Source of the DNA: an uncultured Enterocloster sp.
GTDB lineage: Bacteria; Bacillota; Clostridia; Lachnospirales; Lachnospiraceae
Reading direction: 5' to 3'
Assembly: GCA_944383785.1 (NCBI GenBank)
Contig: CALWQV010000020.1
Coordinates: 1 to 41,335 of the forward strand
Length of the DNA stretch: 41,335 bases
Within the stretch, counting starts at the first letter, position 1; each line of letters starts with the position of its first letter. Shown here piece by piece: positions 25,288 through 34,247 of the stretch. The notes under the pieces were generated by a model. It was not told the origin of the DNA, did no database searches, and was given only the letters and a program-made list of their open reading frames with translations. The position numbers and the translations under genes were made by a program.

Positions 25288-26172
25288 TTACGCCTTGTCT
25301 TCGCTGGACTTGCCCATTAATCCCGAAGGACGGATGAGCAGAATCACAATCAGCAGAAAATATGCAAACAGATCCCGGAGAGAAGTAGACACATAGGCCG
25401 AAATCATAGCCTCCGACACTCCCAGAATCAGCGCCCCTACTACCGCTCCGGGCAGGCTGCCCAGCCCGCCGAATACCGCGCAGATAAAGGCTTTGTTTGT
25501 GTAAAAGGTTCCCAAAGATGGGTAGGCCGTATATTTTGCCCCCAAAAGGGTACCGGCCACTCCCGCCAGACTCCCCGCAATCAGAAAAATCGCCAAAATC
25601 AGCTTAAAAGTATCGACTCCCATCAGGGAGGTGGCCTCCAGACTAAAAGCGGCGCTTCGGATGGCCAGTCCCAGCTTTGTTTTGCGAATAATCAGCTCCA
25701 CCACCAGCAAGGATACCATGCTCACCAGAAAGATCAAAAGATCCACCAGTCCGATATTTGCCCCAAAAAGCTGGATGCTCTGAGATGGGAAATTGACCGG
25801 GAAGATGCGGAATCGCCCGGAAAAAGCGATGATCACCAGGTTGTCGCCCATAACGGAAATCCCAAGTCCGATGATCATCAGGAAAACCCGCCTGGCGTTC
25901 CGCTTTAGCAGCGGTTGATAAGCGATCAGTTCAATCACAGCGGCCAAAAGAGCGGCCGCTATGATTCCTACAATAATTCCGGCAAAGAGGTTTTCCATCG
26001 CATAGGTCAGAAAAAAGAAGGTTGTAAAAGCTCCGATAGTCACAGTAATACTGTGAGCGAAATTTGTAAAATTCAACAGACTGTAAATCAATGCGTAGCC
26101 CACCGCCATCAGCGCGTAGACGCTGCCCACCGACAATCCGTTTGCCAATTGCTGTATAAACAAAAGCGGCAC
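25288..26172 (-). CDS. livH: Branched-chain-type ABC transporter permease LivH
   Basis: The 294-residue integral membrane permease begins LFIQQLANGLSVGSVYALMA, the standard LivH start. It carries the EAA-like GGLGSLPGAVVGALILGVSE near the C-terminus. It follows the binding-protein gene by 18 bases. Confidence 0.93.
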   Translation of the reverse strand: MPLLFIQQLANGLSVGSVYALMAVGYALIYSLLNFTNFAHSITVTIGAFTTFFFLTYAMENLFAGIIVGIIAAALLAAVIELIAYQPLLKRNARRVFLMIIGLGISVMGDNLVIIAFSGRFRIFPVNFPSQSIQLFGANIGLVDLLIFLVSMVSLLVVELIIRKTKLGLAIRSAAFSLEATSLMGVDTFKLILAIFLIAGSLAGVAGTLLGAKYTAYPSLGTFYTNKAFICAVFGGLGSLPGAVVGALILGVSEAMISAYVSTSLRDLFAYFLLIVILLIRPSGLMGKSSEDKA

Positions 26173-26190
26173 CCCTTTCCCTTGCGGCCT

Positions 26191-27402
26191 TTACTCCTCC
26201 ATAGCAGGCGTAAACAAGCCCAGCTTCACGAAATCCCCGTTCTCAATCTTGTAAATCGGAACCTCACGGTAAACCAGATGGGTGGCCGGATCAAAGGAGA
26301 TCTTGCTGGTCAGCCCTTGAAGTTCCGTGGTGTTCTCCAGCGCATCCCGGATTTTAGCCGGATCCGGTTCCCCCGCTTTTTCGATGGCTCCGGTTAGCAG
26401 CTGAAAGGCATCATAAGCCAGGTAGCAGTCAGGCCCCACGTTCTGGCTAGGATCATACCCCCACATCTCCTCGAAATCAGCCAGCAGCTCATGTACATTA
26501 TCGGAAGCAGTATCCACCGCCACATTGTAGATCATACCCTCAACGGAATCTGAAGCGATGTTAAATAGATCGCTGGACATAGCCCCTTCTGTAGTCAGGA
26601 AAGGCTGCTCAATTCCCAGCTCTCTGGCCTGATTAGCGATCAGACCGATCTGCTTATAGTAGCCTGCTGCAATATAAAGAGCGTCAAAATCCCCCGCGTT
26701 CTGAATCTTGGTCAGAACTGCCCGGTAATCTACATCGCCAGTGTTATAAGCCTCCGAAGCCACAATCTCGCCTCCGGCTCCCTCCACGCTCTTAGAAAAC
26801 TCATCTGTTACTCCGATAGAGAAATCGCTTCCGATCTCATAGATGATCGCGATCTTCTTATATCCGCACTCGTTGACTGCGTACTGCCCCAAGATCGCTC
26901 CGCTCTGAGGATCAGAAAGACATGCCCGAAAGGCCCAGGGCCGAACCTCTCCCTCATCAGTCATAGTGATCTTGGAGTTGGTGGCAATGCTGGTAATAAA
27001 GGGCACTTCGTTGTCCTCTGCCACTTCTCCCAAGGCCAGAGTCGTTGCAGAAGAATCAGTTCCGATGAAAGCTACCACTCCATCATTTAAAACCGCCTTA
27101 CGGGCCGCGTTGGTGGTCTCCACCGCATCGTCCCGGTTGTCATAAACCATGATCTCCAGCTGCTTTCCCAGCACGCCGCCCGCTTCGTTCTTCTGCTGTG
27201 CCAGGAGCTGTACCGTCTCGGAAAGTACATTTCCAAAAATCGAGGACTCTCCGGTTAAGGGGCAAACCACCCCGATTCGGATGGTTTCAGAATCGCCGGA
27301 AGAAGCTGACTCCTGCTGCTGTTGTTCCCCGCCGCCTCCGCCGCAGGCCGTCAGGGCCAGGGCCATCGCTGTGATCAGACTCAGATAAAAACGTTTTTTC
27401 AT
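26191..27402 (-). CDS. Lipoprotein substrate-binding protein of the ABC importer (LivJ/type I periplasmic-binding fold)
   Basis: The 403-residue protein has a lipoprotein signal peptide with lipobox LTAC (Cys20) followed by a Gly run and a Gln/Ser-rich linker. The mature domain opens IRIGVVCPLTGESSIFGN and continues with NEAGGVLGKQLEIMVYDNRDD, the type I fold of LivJ/AmiC-like receptors. It will sit on the outer face of the membrane and deliver ligand to LivHM. The ligand pocket cannot be read by eye. It lies 47 bases after the first SDR gene and precedes livH. Confidence 0.92.
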   Translation of the reverse strand: MKKRFYLSLITAMALALTACGGGGGEQQQQESASSGDSETIRIGVVCPLTGESSIFGNVLSETVQLLAQQKNEAGGVLGKQLEIMVYDNRDDAVETTNAARKAVLNDGVVAFIGTDSSATTLALGEVAEDNEVPFITSIATNSKITMTDEGEVRPWAFRACLSDPQSGAILGQYAVNECGYKKIAIIYEIGSDFSIGVTDEFSKSVEGAGGEIVASEAYNTGDVDYRAVLTKIQNAGDFDALYIAAGYYKQIGLIANQARELGIEQPFLTTEGAMSSDLFNIASDSVEGMIYNVAVDTASDNVHELLADFEEMWGYDPSQNVGPDCYLAYDAFQLLTGAIEKAGEPDPAKIRDALENTTELQGLTSKISFDPATHLVYREVPIYKIENGDFVKLGLFTPAMEE

Positions 27403-27449
27403 AATGTTCCACCCTTTCTTTATTTATATTTTTTTGTTTCCTTTGCTTG

Positions 27450-28226
27450 CTACTGCATCCATGCGCCGCCATTGGGAGAAATCACCTGACCGGTGCAATA
27501 CTCTCCTGCCGCTGAAGCCAGATAAGCCACCGCGTAGGCAATATCCTCCGGCTGTCCCACCCGGTACCAGAGGGTATCCGCAATCTCGTCCTCCCAGGGA
27601 CGGATTCGGGCCATTCTGGTATCTACCAGGCCCGGCGCAACGCTGTTTACATTGATGTGATCCTTTGCAAGTTCATGTGCAAGCTCTTTTGTGAGGGCAA
27701 TCACTCCGCCCTTTGCCGCCGCGTAATGGGGGTCGGAAAAATCGCCGGTGATACCGGCCCCAGAGCTAATATTCACAATCTTTCCGCTCTTCTTTGCCCG
27801 CATGATCGGCAGTACCGACATGGTAAAGCGGAACACACTATTCAGATTCAGCTCGATCAGGCGCAGCCACTCCTCCTCCGTAATGTCATCCACAGTCACT
27901 CCGCCGCCGCAGCCAGCCGCATCGTTTACCAGAATATCCACAGTCCCATAGGTGCTGACCGCCACATCGATTACATTGCGGATATCCTCGTACTTTCTCA
28001 CATCGCAGTAAACGGCTACTCCATTTAATCCCTTTGAGATAATCTCCTCAACGGTTTTTTCCACACTGTCCTTTTCGATATCGCAGGCTACCACATTGGC
28101 GCCCAGTCCGGCAAGCACCTGTGCAATCCCCCGGCCAATGCCATTTCCGGCTCCCGTAACAATAGCGGTTTTTCCAACCAGTTTAAAATAGTCGTACATG
28201 GTCTGCTCAATTACTCTGGATTCCAT
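27450..28226 (-). CDS. SDR-family oxidoreductase (second of two, operon-leading)
   Basis: This classical SDR of 258 residues has TGAGNGIG, an acidic residue after strand 2 in VVACDIE (suggesting NAD preference), and the catalytic NISSGAGITG and YAAAK motifs. In place of the usual NNAG it reads NDAAG, a small departure. The C-terminus NGGAWMQ is typical of this fold. The ATG at 28226 is chosen for GGAGG six bases upstream; the longer open frame has no ribosome site. It is the first gene of the operon, divergent from the AraC pair, so its promoter must lie in 28227-28534. Confidence 0.88.
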   Translation of the reverse strand: MESRVIEQTMYDYFKLVGKTAIVTGAGNGIGRGIAQVLAGLGANVVACDIEKDSVEKTVEEIISKGLNGVAVYCDVRKYEDIRNVIDVAVSTYGTVDILVNDAAGCGGGVTVDDITEEEWLRLIELNLNSVFRFTMSVLPIMRAKKSGKIVNISSGAGITGDFSDPHYAAAKGGVIALTKELAHELAKDHINVNSVAPGLVDTRMARIRPWEDEIADTLWYRVGQPEDIAYAVAYLASAAGEYCTGQVISPNGGAWMQ

Positions 28227-28534
28227 TTTTTCCTCCTTGCCATTTACAAAATTTGATAGTATTATTTTAATAAAAAAAGAGGCGTTCATCTGGACAATCC
28301 TATACACAAATCATGTACCCTTTTATTTTAACCATGATTTTGTATATTTTTATCAGAAATTTTCGCGATTTATTGGTGATTATTTCTGTTTTTCGTTGGC
28401 ATATTCATGCATAATTTTAATTATTTATGCAATTTTTATTTATTTTTCATGTATCCCAATTCGGAATTATACAAGAAAAATCCGTAAAAATGTCCTGTGT
28501 ACCCATTGATCCTTTACATGTAGGAGGTACAGAT
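28227..28534. promoter_or_regulatory. AT-rich divergent control region with two inverted repeats
   Basis: This 308-base stretch separates the importer operon from the AraC-type genes. One imperfect palindrome has arms ATACACAAATCATG (28302-28315) and CATGATTTTGTAT (28333-28345) with a 17-base spacer. A second has perfect 7-base arms TGCATAA (28408-28414) and TTATGCA (28425-28431). Neither side shows a good -35 box, which fits activator-dependent promoters. The sites are candidate operators for the adjacent regulators. Confidence 0.5.
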
Positions 28535-29743
28535 ATGAAAGGTAATGACAAAAAAAGCGCCGCTTATTCCCAGCTGAACGGGAAGCTCTGTAGTATTGAA
28601 CTAAAAACCTCAACCAGTCCGCGCATGACACCCATCCATCAGGATGCCCGATTTTTTCTGATTAAAGAGGGGACTGGAAAATTTATGGTTCAAAATACCG
28701 CCTATCCCCTGCGCCCCCATACCCTGATCTCCGTACTTCCCTGGCAGATCAGCGACATGGTACAGGTGGATTCTCCCATCCGCTATGTACTGGTAACCTA
28801 CAATTACGATGCAATCACTCAGGCTGTAAAAATCTTCAGCAACTTAGAAGGGCAGACGGAGTCCTTCCTCACCGCCATGGAAAATCATCCTGTGGTATAT
28901 CTGGAGCCGGAAGACCGGACTGTAGATTTCCTTACGGAATCTCTGTCCAGGGAGCTGGAAAGCGAAATTTCCCTTCCCTTCCACAACGTAAATCTCACCA
29001 GCCTTCTGGTGCAGTTAGCCGTTCATTTTATCCGGCTTACCCGCCGGCAGGCTTCTGAAAGCCGGAAATCCAAAAACGACTACACAGAGATCCTGCGTTA
29101 TATTTACCTGCACTGCAATGAAAAGCTGACCCTGGACAAGCTGTCCTCCCTCTTTCATTGCAGCCCTTCCGTCATCAGCACCTATTTAAACCAGATTACC
29201 GGTCTTTCCTTCTCCGCCCTGCTCAGTGAGATCCGGATCGGAAAAACGCTTAATTTCATTATGTACACGGATTTTACGCTAAAAGAAATGTCAGAATTTT
29301 TAGGATATGTAGATGAGTCTCATATTTCCAAGGTATTCGCAGCCCGCATCGGCTCGAAAATCAGCGATTACAAGAAGGTCTATCAGAAAGTGCAGAATAT
29401 CTGCCGCATCGAGGAAAGCCGCACTGTCTACACGGTCATCAACTACATCTACCGCAACTATGCCGAGGATCTAAACGCCAAGGACACGGCCCACAAATTC
29501 GGCATCTCCGTTCCCCGGCTTAACGAGCTGCTGCTCTACCAGGTAGAGCAGAATTTCTCTGAATTTTTAAATCAGGTTCGGGTCAACCGGGCCAGCGAGC
29601 TTCTTCTGATTCCGCACAAAACCGTGCTGGAGATCGCCTACGAGGTAGGATACAAGAGCCCCAAAACCTTTAGCCGGAACTTTTTAAAATTAAAGGGCAT
29701 GCCGCCTAATACCTTTAAACAAAAATATAGCGTTGCTTTATAA
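28535..29743 (+). CDS. AraC-type regulator with two complete AraC DNA-binding domains (first of a tandem pair)
   Basis: The 402-residue protein has a cupin-like N-terminal region (about 30-95, including FLIKEGTGKFMVQN and SVLPWQISDMV). A linker follows, then two AraC double-helix-turn-helix domains: about 182-286 (EKLTLDKLSSLFHCS ... GYVDESHISKVFAARIG) and about 300-400 (DTAHKFGISVPRLNELL ... VGYKSPKTFSRNFLKLKGMP). Most AraC proteins have only one such domain. The ATG at 28535 follows AGGAGG by seven bases. It is divergent from the importer operon and 33 bases before a paralogue, so both probably control that operon in response to its substrate or product. Confidence 0.88.
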   Translation: MKGNDKKSAAYSQLNGKLCSIELKTSTSPRMTPIHQDARFFLIKEGTGKFMVQNTAYPLRPHTLISVLPWQISDMVQVDSPIRYVLVTYNYDAITQAVKIFSNLEGQTESFLTAMENHPVVYLEPEDRTVDFLTESLSRELESEISLPFHNVNLTSLLVQLAVHFIRLTRRQASESRKSKNDYTEILRYIYLHCNEKLTLDKLSSLFHCSPSVISTYLNQITGLSFSALLSEIRIGKTLNFIMYTDFTLKEMSEFLGYVDESHISKVFAARIGSKISDYKKVYQKVQNICRIEESRTVYTVINYIYRNYAEDLNAKDTAHKFGISVPRLNELLLYQVEQNFSEFLNQVRVNRASELLLIPHKTVLEIAYEVGYKSPKTFSRNFLKLKGMPPNTFKQKYSVAL

Positions 29744-29776
29744 CTGCCGCTTACACCATAAAAAGGAGCCCCTCCC

Positions 29777-31048
29777 ATGAAAAAAATCGTACCCATGCAG
29801 AGCCTCTACTGCTCCATGCAGGATGAAAATAAGATCTGCAGCTTTGACATCGAAGTAATCGCCGAGCCCACCACCCCTTTAATCCACCCCATGTCCCGCT
29901 TCTGGCTGGTGGACAGCGGGGAGGCGACTCTGCTCTTAAACAACCAGCGCTATACGCTGAAAGCCGGCTCTTTCGTCTCCGTCCTTCCATGGCAGATCAC
30001 CGATATCGTGGAGGTCAGCTCCCCCATACGCTTTTCCCTCCTGGTTTACTACTTCGACAACATCAGCGAGATCATGAAAACCTTTTATAACCCCGGAAAT
30101 GCCTCCCGATCCCTCCTGCAGGTCATGGCTGAAAATCCGGTCATCCAGCTTGATCCGCCTCAGTACGCTTCCATAAACCAGATCTTTTCACAGATCCGGG
30201 ATGAAATCGCATTGTCCTCCTCCCCTTCTCCTCAAAGAGCAAAGACGGATCCCAGCGACGATTCTAAGGCAAAGGACTTAAGCAACCTGTATATCACCAA
30301 CAAGCTGATCGAGCTTGTCCTCTGCTTCCTGCGCTCCCGGACGCAGCTTTCGCGGCAACCCGCGGCCAAAAAGGGAGATCCCAGCCAGATCTTCCTGTAT
30401 CTGTACAGCCACTTAAATGAGAAGATCACCCTGGCCGGCCTGTCCAAGCTGTTCTTCATGAGCGAATCCGCCATCAGCTCCTACATTACCAGCACCACGG
30501 GCCTGTCCTTTTTCGACCTGTTAAGCGAGATGCGGGTGGGGAAAACCATCAACTACCTGCTGTATACAGACTTCACCCTGGAAGAGCTGGCGGAAATCCT
30601 GGGCTTCGTGGACAGCGCCCACATCAGCAAGGTATTCTTAACCAGGATCGGCATGAATGCCAATGAGTTCCGCAACACCTACCAGATGGCGGGAAATATC
30701 TGCCGCATCCGGGACCGGCGGGAGTTCTACTCCCTAGTGTCCTACATCTACCGCCACTACAGCGAGGATTTAAAGCCAAAAGAAGTAGGGGACATGTTCG
30801 GCATGTCCCCCAGGGAATTAAACCGCATCCTCCAGTATCAAGTGGAGATGGATTTCTCTGATTTCTTAAATTTTGTGCGGGTCAACCGAGCCTCGGAGCT
30901 TCTTCTGGAGACAAACCGAACCATCCTGGACATCGCCATGGAGGTGGGCTATCGTACTGAGAAAACCCTCTCCCGGAATTTTATCCGCTTCCGCTCCATG
31001 ACCCCCGGGAAATTCCGGCAGACAGTAGAGCTTCAGAAGCCAAACTAA
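29777..31048 (+). CDS. AraC-type regulator with two complete AraC DNA-binding domains (second of a tandem pair)
   Basis: The 423-residue protein is a paralogue of the preceding one and has the same plan. A cupin-like N-terminus (about 40-95, SVLPWQITDIV) is followed by AraC domains at about 204-305 (EKITLAGLSKLFFMSE ... GFVDSAHISKVFLTRIG) and about 318-418 (EVGDMFGMSPRELNRIL ... VGYRTEKTLSRNFIRFRSMTP). A variable Ser/Pro-rich insert lies at about 145-165. AAGGAG lies eight bases before the ATG. It probably arose by gene duplication and is cotranscribed with its partner. Its stop is only 12 bases from the stop of the convergent cyclodeaminase gene, with no terminator between. Confidence 0.88.
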   Translation: MKKIVPMQSLYCSMQDENKICSFDIEVIAEPTTPLIHPMSRFWLVDSGEATLLLNNQRYTLKAGSFVSVLPWQITDIVEVSSPIRFSLLVYYFDNISEIMKTFYNPGNASRSLLQVMAENPVIQLDPPQYASINQIFSQIRDEIALSSSPSPQRAKTDPSDDSKAKDLSNLYITNKLIELVLCFLRSRTQLSRQPAAKKGDPSQIFLYLYSHLNEKITLAGLSKLFFMSESAISSYITSTTGLSFFDLLSEMRVGKTINYLLYTDFTLEELAEILGFVDSAHISKVFLTRIGMNANEFRNTYQMAGNICRIRDRREFYSLVSYIYRHYSEDLKPKEVGDMFGMSPRELNRILQYQVEMDFSDFLNFVRVNRASELLLETNRTILDIAMEVGYRTEKTLSRNFIRFRSMTPGKFRQTVELQKPN

Positions 31049-31060
31049 AACAGCGGCTCC

Positions 31061-32161
31061 CTACTTCATCACCCCAAGCCCCTTCGCCACAATGGTGATA
31101 AAGTCCTGTACATTGGTCACAACCGTTGTGGCGGAAAGGCTTCCGCGATCCAGAAGCTTGTTCACCACAAACTCGTCCGCATCCACGGTGTACAGGAATA
31201 CGGGGCGGATGGTTCCGTCCTTCATCACCCTAAAGGAGGGCGTCATATTGCCGGTAGCGATGGTGTGCAGCATGGTAGCAAGGCAGATCACGGTAGTGGC
31301 GTTCTTCACCACATTGCGCATGGCGCTCTGTCCCTCATAAGCGTTGCCGATGACCTCCGGCAGGGGGCCGTCGTCCCGGATGGAGCCGGTGAGCACAAAG
31401 GGAACATTGTTCTTTACAATGCTATACATAATTCCGTTGTCAATCTTGTAGTCCTCAATAAACTGGGGGATGGAACCGCTTTTTCTCACCTTATTGATCA
31501 CATCCAGGTGATTGTAATGGCCGTTGGGCTGGGATACCTGGGTATAGATATCCTGTCCCAGGGCAGTGTGCAGCAGAGCTCCCTCCAGATCGTGGGTAGC
31601 CAGGGCGTTGCCTGCCAGCAGCCCATGGGCGTAACCGTTCTCCACCAGCCCCTGCATAGCGGCTCTGGCGTCCGCGTCAAAGGCAAATGCCGGCCCCATT
31701 ACCCATACAATATTTCCATGCTCCTTCTCATATCTTAAAAGCTCAAACAGACGGTCGTAATCTCTGGCATAGGAAGTCTCGCGGCTTCTTCCCTGACGGA
31801 AGACGAACTGGTCATCCATATGCTCGCCGGGCTCCTGAAAGCCGGTGCAGTGCATGTAGATTCCCTCTTCGCAGCGCTCCGTCCTTCCCAGGATTACCTT
31901 ATCTCCCTTTTTCAGGTTCCGGTTCTCCACCACCGCCAGGTGTCCGTCGTCGCAGATCACCACGCTGGAGTCCATGCGGCTCTCCTCGGCCAGCGTCCAT
32001 TTTCCGTTAATCTTAAAATACTCCGGGTACATGGATGTGCTGTGATAATAGTCCGGCGCAACGCCGTCCTTGGGAGCCTCCTCCCATTTTACATCGGGAG
32101 CGTTTACAAACTGCTCCTGGGAAAAATCCGGGGCATAGTATTTTGGCATCTCAAAAGACAT
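31061..32161 (-). CDS. TIGR00300-type ornithine cyclodeaminase (LOR/SDH-domain protein)
   Basis: The 366-residue protein matches the family first seen as a conserved LOR/SDH region and later as archaeal ornithine cyclodeaminase and the C-terminal half of cyanobacterial AgrE/ArgZ. Signatures are VMGPAFAFDADARA, LLAGNALATHD (181-191), GHYNHLDVINKVRKSGSI, VLTGSIRDDGPLPE and ATMLHTIATGNMTPS. It should convert ornithine to proline and ammonia with bound NAD. It is unrelated to the mu-crystallin-type ornithine cyclodeaminase. It is the last gene of arcA-arcB-arcC, 13 bases after arcC, which gives strong context for ornithine as substrate. Confidence 0.82.
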   Translation of the reverse strand: MSFEMPKYYAPDFSQEQFVNAPDVKWEEAPKDGVAPDYYHSTSMYPEYFKINGKWTLAEESRMDSSVVICDDGHLAVVENRNLKKGDKVILGRTERCEEGIYMHCTGFQEPGEHMDDQFVFRQGRSRETSYARDYDRLFELLRYEKEHGNIVWVMGPAFAFDADARAAMQGLVENGYAHGLLAGNALATHDLEGALLHTALGQDIYTQVSQPNGHYNHLDVINKVRKSGSIPQFIEDYKIDNGIMYSIVKNNVPFVLTGSIRDDGPLPEVIGNAYEGQSAMRNVVKNATTVICLATMLHTIATGNMTPSFRVMKDGTIRPVFLYTVDADEFVVNKLLDRGSLSATTVVTNVQDFITIVAKGLGVMK

Positions 32162-32174
32162 CTGTATTTCCTCC

Positions 32175-33185
32175 TTAACTCACATTTACATCATACACCA
32201 CGCTGTCAACCTCCAGCGGGCTGTAGGCAAATTCCGTCTGCTCCGAGCAAATTCTGGTTCCCGCCTGTCCGTGGAGGGCGCCAGATGCCTTCTCCAGGGA
32301 TGTGATAATGGCGGTCCGGCCCGGCAGCGCCTTCACAAACTCCAGGCAGGCCTGCACCTTAGGCAGCATGCTTCCCTTGGCAAACTGGCCCTGGGCTATG
32401 TATCCTTCCGCCTCTTTCGCCGTAATCTGATCCAAGGCCTTCTGATCCGGCTGGTTAAAATGAATATACACCTGATCCACCGCCGTCAGGATCAAAAGCA
32501 TATCCGCCTTCAGCTCCTGGGCCAGCTTGCTGCTGGACATATCCTTATCGATTACCGCGTCAATCCCGTGAAGGCCGTCTTCTTCCTCCACCACCGGGAT
32601 GCCGCCGCCGCCCACGGCGATCACGATCAGGCCGCTCTGAACCATCTTGCGGATAGCGTTCAATTCAATGATCCGCTTGGGAGACGGGGAGGGAACCACT
32701 CTCCGGTATCCTCTTCCCGCATCCTCCATAAAGGTGTAACCTTTCTCCGTTTCCAGCTCCTTAGCCTCTTTTTCGCTGTAAAAATTCCCGATGGGCTTTG
32801 TGGGATTTTCAAAAGCAGGGTCCTGGCGGTCCACCAGCACCTGGGTCACCACGCTGACCACCGTCTTCCCCAAACCGCGCTTTAAAAGACTCTGCTGCAG
32901 CGCCTGCTGAAGGTGATAGCCGATAAAGCCCTGGGACATAGCGCCGCATTCCGGGAAGGGCATATATGGGGTCTTTGGCCCGCTGACTGCTGCGTAATTC
33001 ATGGCGGAATTAATGATTCCCACCTGAGGGCCGTTTCCATGTCCGATAATCAGCTCATGGCCCTCTGCCGCCAGATCCGCGATGATCTCAGCGGCAAACC
33101 GCACCTGCCGGATCTGCTCCTCAGGGGTATTGCCCAAGGCGTTTCCGCCCAGGGCCACTACAATCCGTTTCTTTCCTCTATTCAC
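32175..33185 (-). CDS. arcC: Carbamate kinase
   Basis: The enzyme makes ATP from carbamoyl phosphate and ADP, the energy-yielding end of the arginine deiminase pathway. The amino-acid-kinase fold is shown by VVALGGNALG, GHGNGPQVG, AVGGGGIPV, DKDMSSSKLA and KGSMLPKVQA. At 336 residues it is about 20 to 25 longer than usual. The extra part is a C-terminal tail after the normal end at TRICSEQ. It lies between the ornithine carbamoyltransferase and cyclodeaminase genes. Confidence 0.95.
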   Translation of the reverse strand: MNRGKKRIVVALGGNALGNTPEEQIRQVRFAAEIIADLAAEGHELIIGHGNGPQVGIINSAMNYAAVSGPKTPYMPFPECGAMSQGFIGYHLQQALQQSLLKRGLGKTVVSVVTQVLVDRQDPAFENPTKPIGNFYSEKEAKELETEKGYTFMEDAGRGYRRVVPSPSPKRIIELNAIRKMVQSGLIVIAVGGGGIPVVEEEDGLHGIDAVIDKDMSSSKLAQELKADMLLILTAVDQVYIHFNQPDQKALDQITAKEAEGYIAQGQFAKGSMLPKVQACLEFVKALPGRTAIITSLEKASGALHGQAGTRICSEQTEFAYSPLEVDSVVYDVNVS

Positions 33186-33215
33186 CGTTTCAACCTCCTG
33201 CCTTATAAAACATCA

Positions 33216-34208
33216 TCAGCAGAGAGTGGCGTAAATCACCGCTTTAATGGTATGCATCCGGTTCTCCGCCTCGTCGAATACCACGGACTGCTTGGACTCA
33301 AATACCTCGTCCGTTACCTCCATCTCCGTGATGCCAAACTTCTGTGCGATCTGAGCGCCGATGGTGGTCTTTGTGTCATGGAAGGAGGGCAGGCAGTGCA
33401 TGAAAATGGCTTCCGGCTTAGCATTGTCCATCACCTGACCGTTCACCTGGTAGTTCTTTAACAGCTTAATTCTGGAATCCCACACCTCATCAGGCTCGCC
33501 CATGGATACCCAGATATCGGTGTAAATCACATCTGCATCCTTTGTGCCCTCATTCACATCCTCTGTCAGACGGACGGTGCAGCCGTTCTCCTGGGCGATC
33601 TTTCTGGCCTCATCCACCAGCCACTGAGCTGGGAACAGCTCCTTAGGCGCGCAGGCCGTAAAATTCAGCCCCATCTTGGCGCAGGCCACCATCAGAGAAT
33701 TGCCCATATTGTTTCTGGCGTCTCCCATAAAGGTGAAGTTTAAGCCCTTCAGATGTCCGAACTTCTCCTCCATGGTCAGGAGATCCGCCAGCATCTGGGT
33801 GGGGTGAAACTGATCCGTCAGCCCATTCCATACCGGAACTCCCGCGTACTTGGCCAGTTCCTCCACAATCTCCTGGTCAAAACCACGGTACTCGATTCCA
33901 TCGTACATTCTTCCTAAAACTCTGGCCGTATCCGGGATGCTCTCCTTTTTGCCCATCTGGCTGCTGCCCGGATCCAGGTAGGTAACGCCCATGCCCAGAT
34001 CTCTTCCGGCTACCTCGAAGGAACAGCGGGTGCGGGTTGAAGTCTTCTCAAACAGCAGGACAATGTTCTTGCCCTCCAGATACCGATGGGGCGTCCCGTT
34101 CCGCTTCATATTCTTAAATTCCTTGGACAAATCCAAGAGATAGCGGATCTCCTGCGGCGTATAATCCAACAGCTTCAAAAAATGTCTTCCACGAATATTT
34201 ACTCCCAT
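33216..34208 (-). CDS. arcB: Ornithine carbamoyltransferase, catabolic
   Basis: The 330-residue enzyme phosphorolyses citrulline to ornithine and carbamoyl phosphate in this setting. Motifs are the carbamoyl-phosphate loop [11 protein letters not shown], the [12 protein letters not shown] block, WVSMGEP and HCLPSFHD, which holds the ornithine-binding Cys. Placement between arcA and arcC indicates the catabolic role. The closely related biosynthetic argF cannot be excluded on sequence alone. Confidence 0.95.
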   Translation of the reverse strand: MGVNIRGRHFLKLLDYTPQEIRYLLDLSKEFKNMKRNGTPHRYLEGKNIVLLFEKTSTRTRCSFEVAGRDLGMGVTYLDPGSSQMGKKESIPDTARVLGRMYDGIEYRGFDQEIVEELAKYAGVPVWNGLTDQFHPTQMLADLLTMEEKFGHLKGLNFTFMGDARNNMGNSLMVACAKMGLNFTACAPKELFPAQWLVDEARKIAQENGCTVRLTEDVNEGTKDADVIYTDIWVSMGEPDEVWDSRIKLLKNYQVNGQVMDNAKPEAIFMHCLPSFHDTKTTIGAQIAQKFGITEMEVTDEVFESKQSVVFDEAENRMHTIKAVIYATLC

Positions 34209-34247
34209 GACAATCTCTCCTTTTTATTGTAAATGTTTCTGCTGCGC

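Noticed and set aside
22910-26172. Importer as a true branched-chain amino acid transporter
   Set aside because: The fold is that family, but the operon partners are hydrolases and SDRs, not amino acid genes; the family also carries amides, urea and aromatic acids, so I leave the substrate open.
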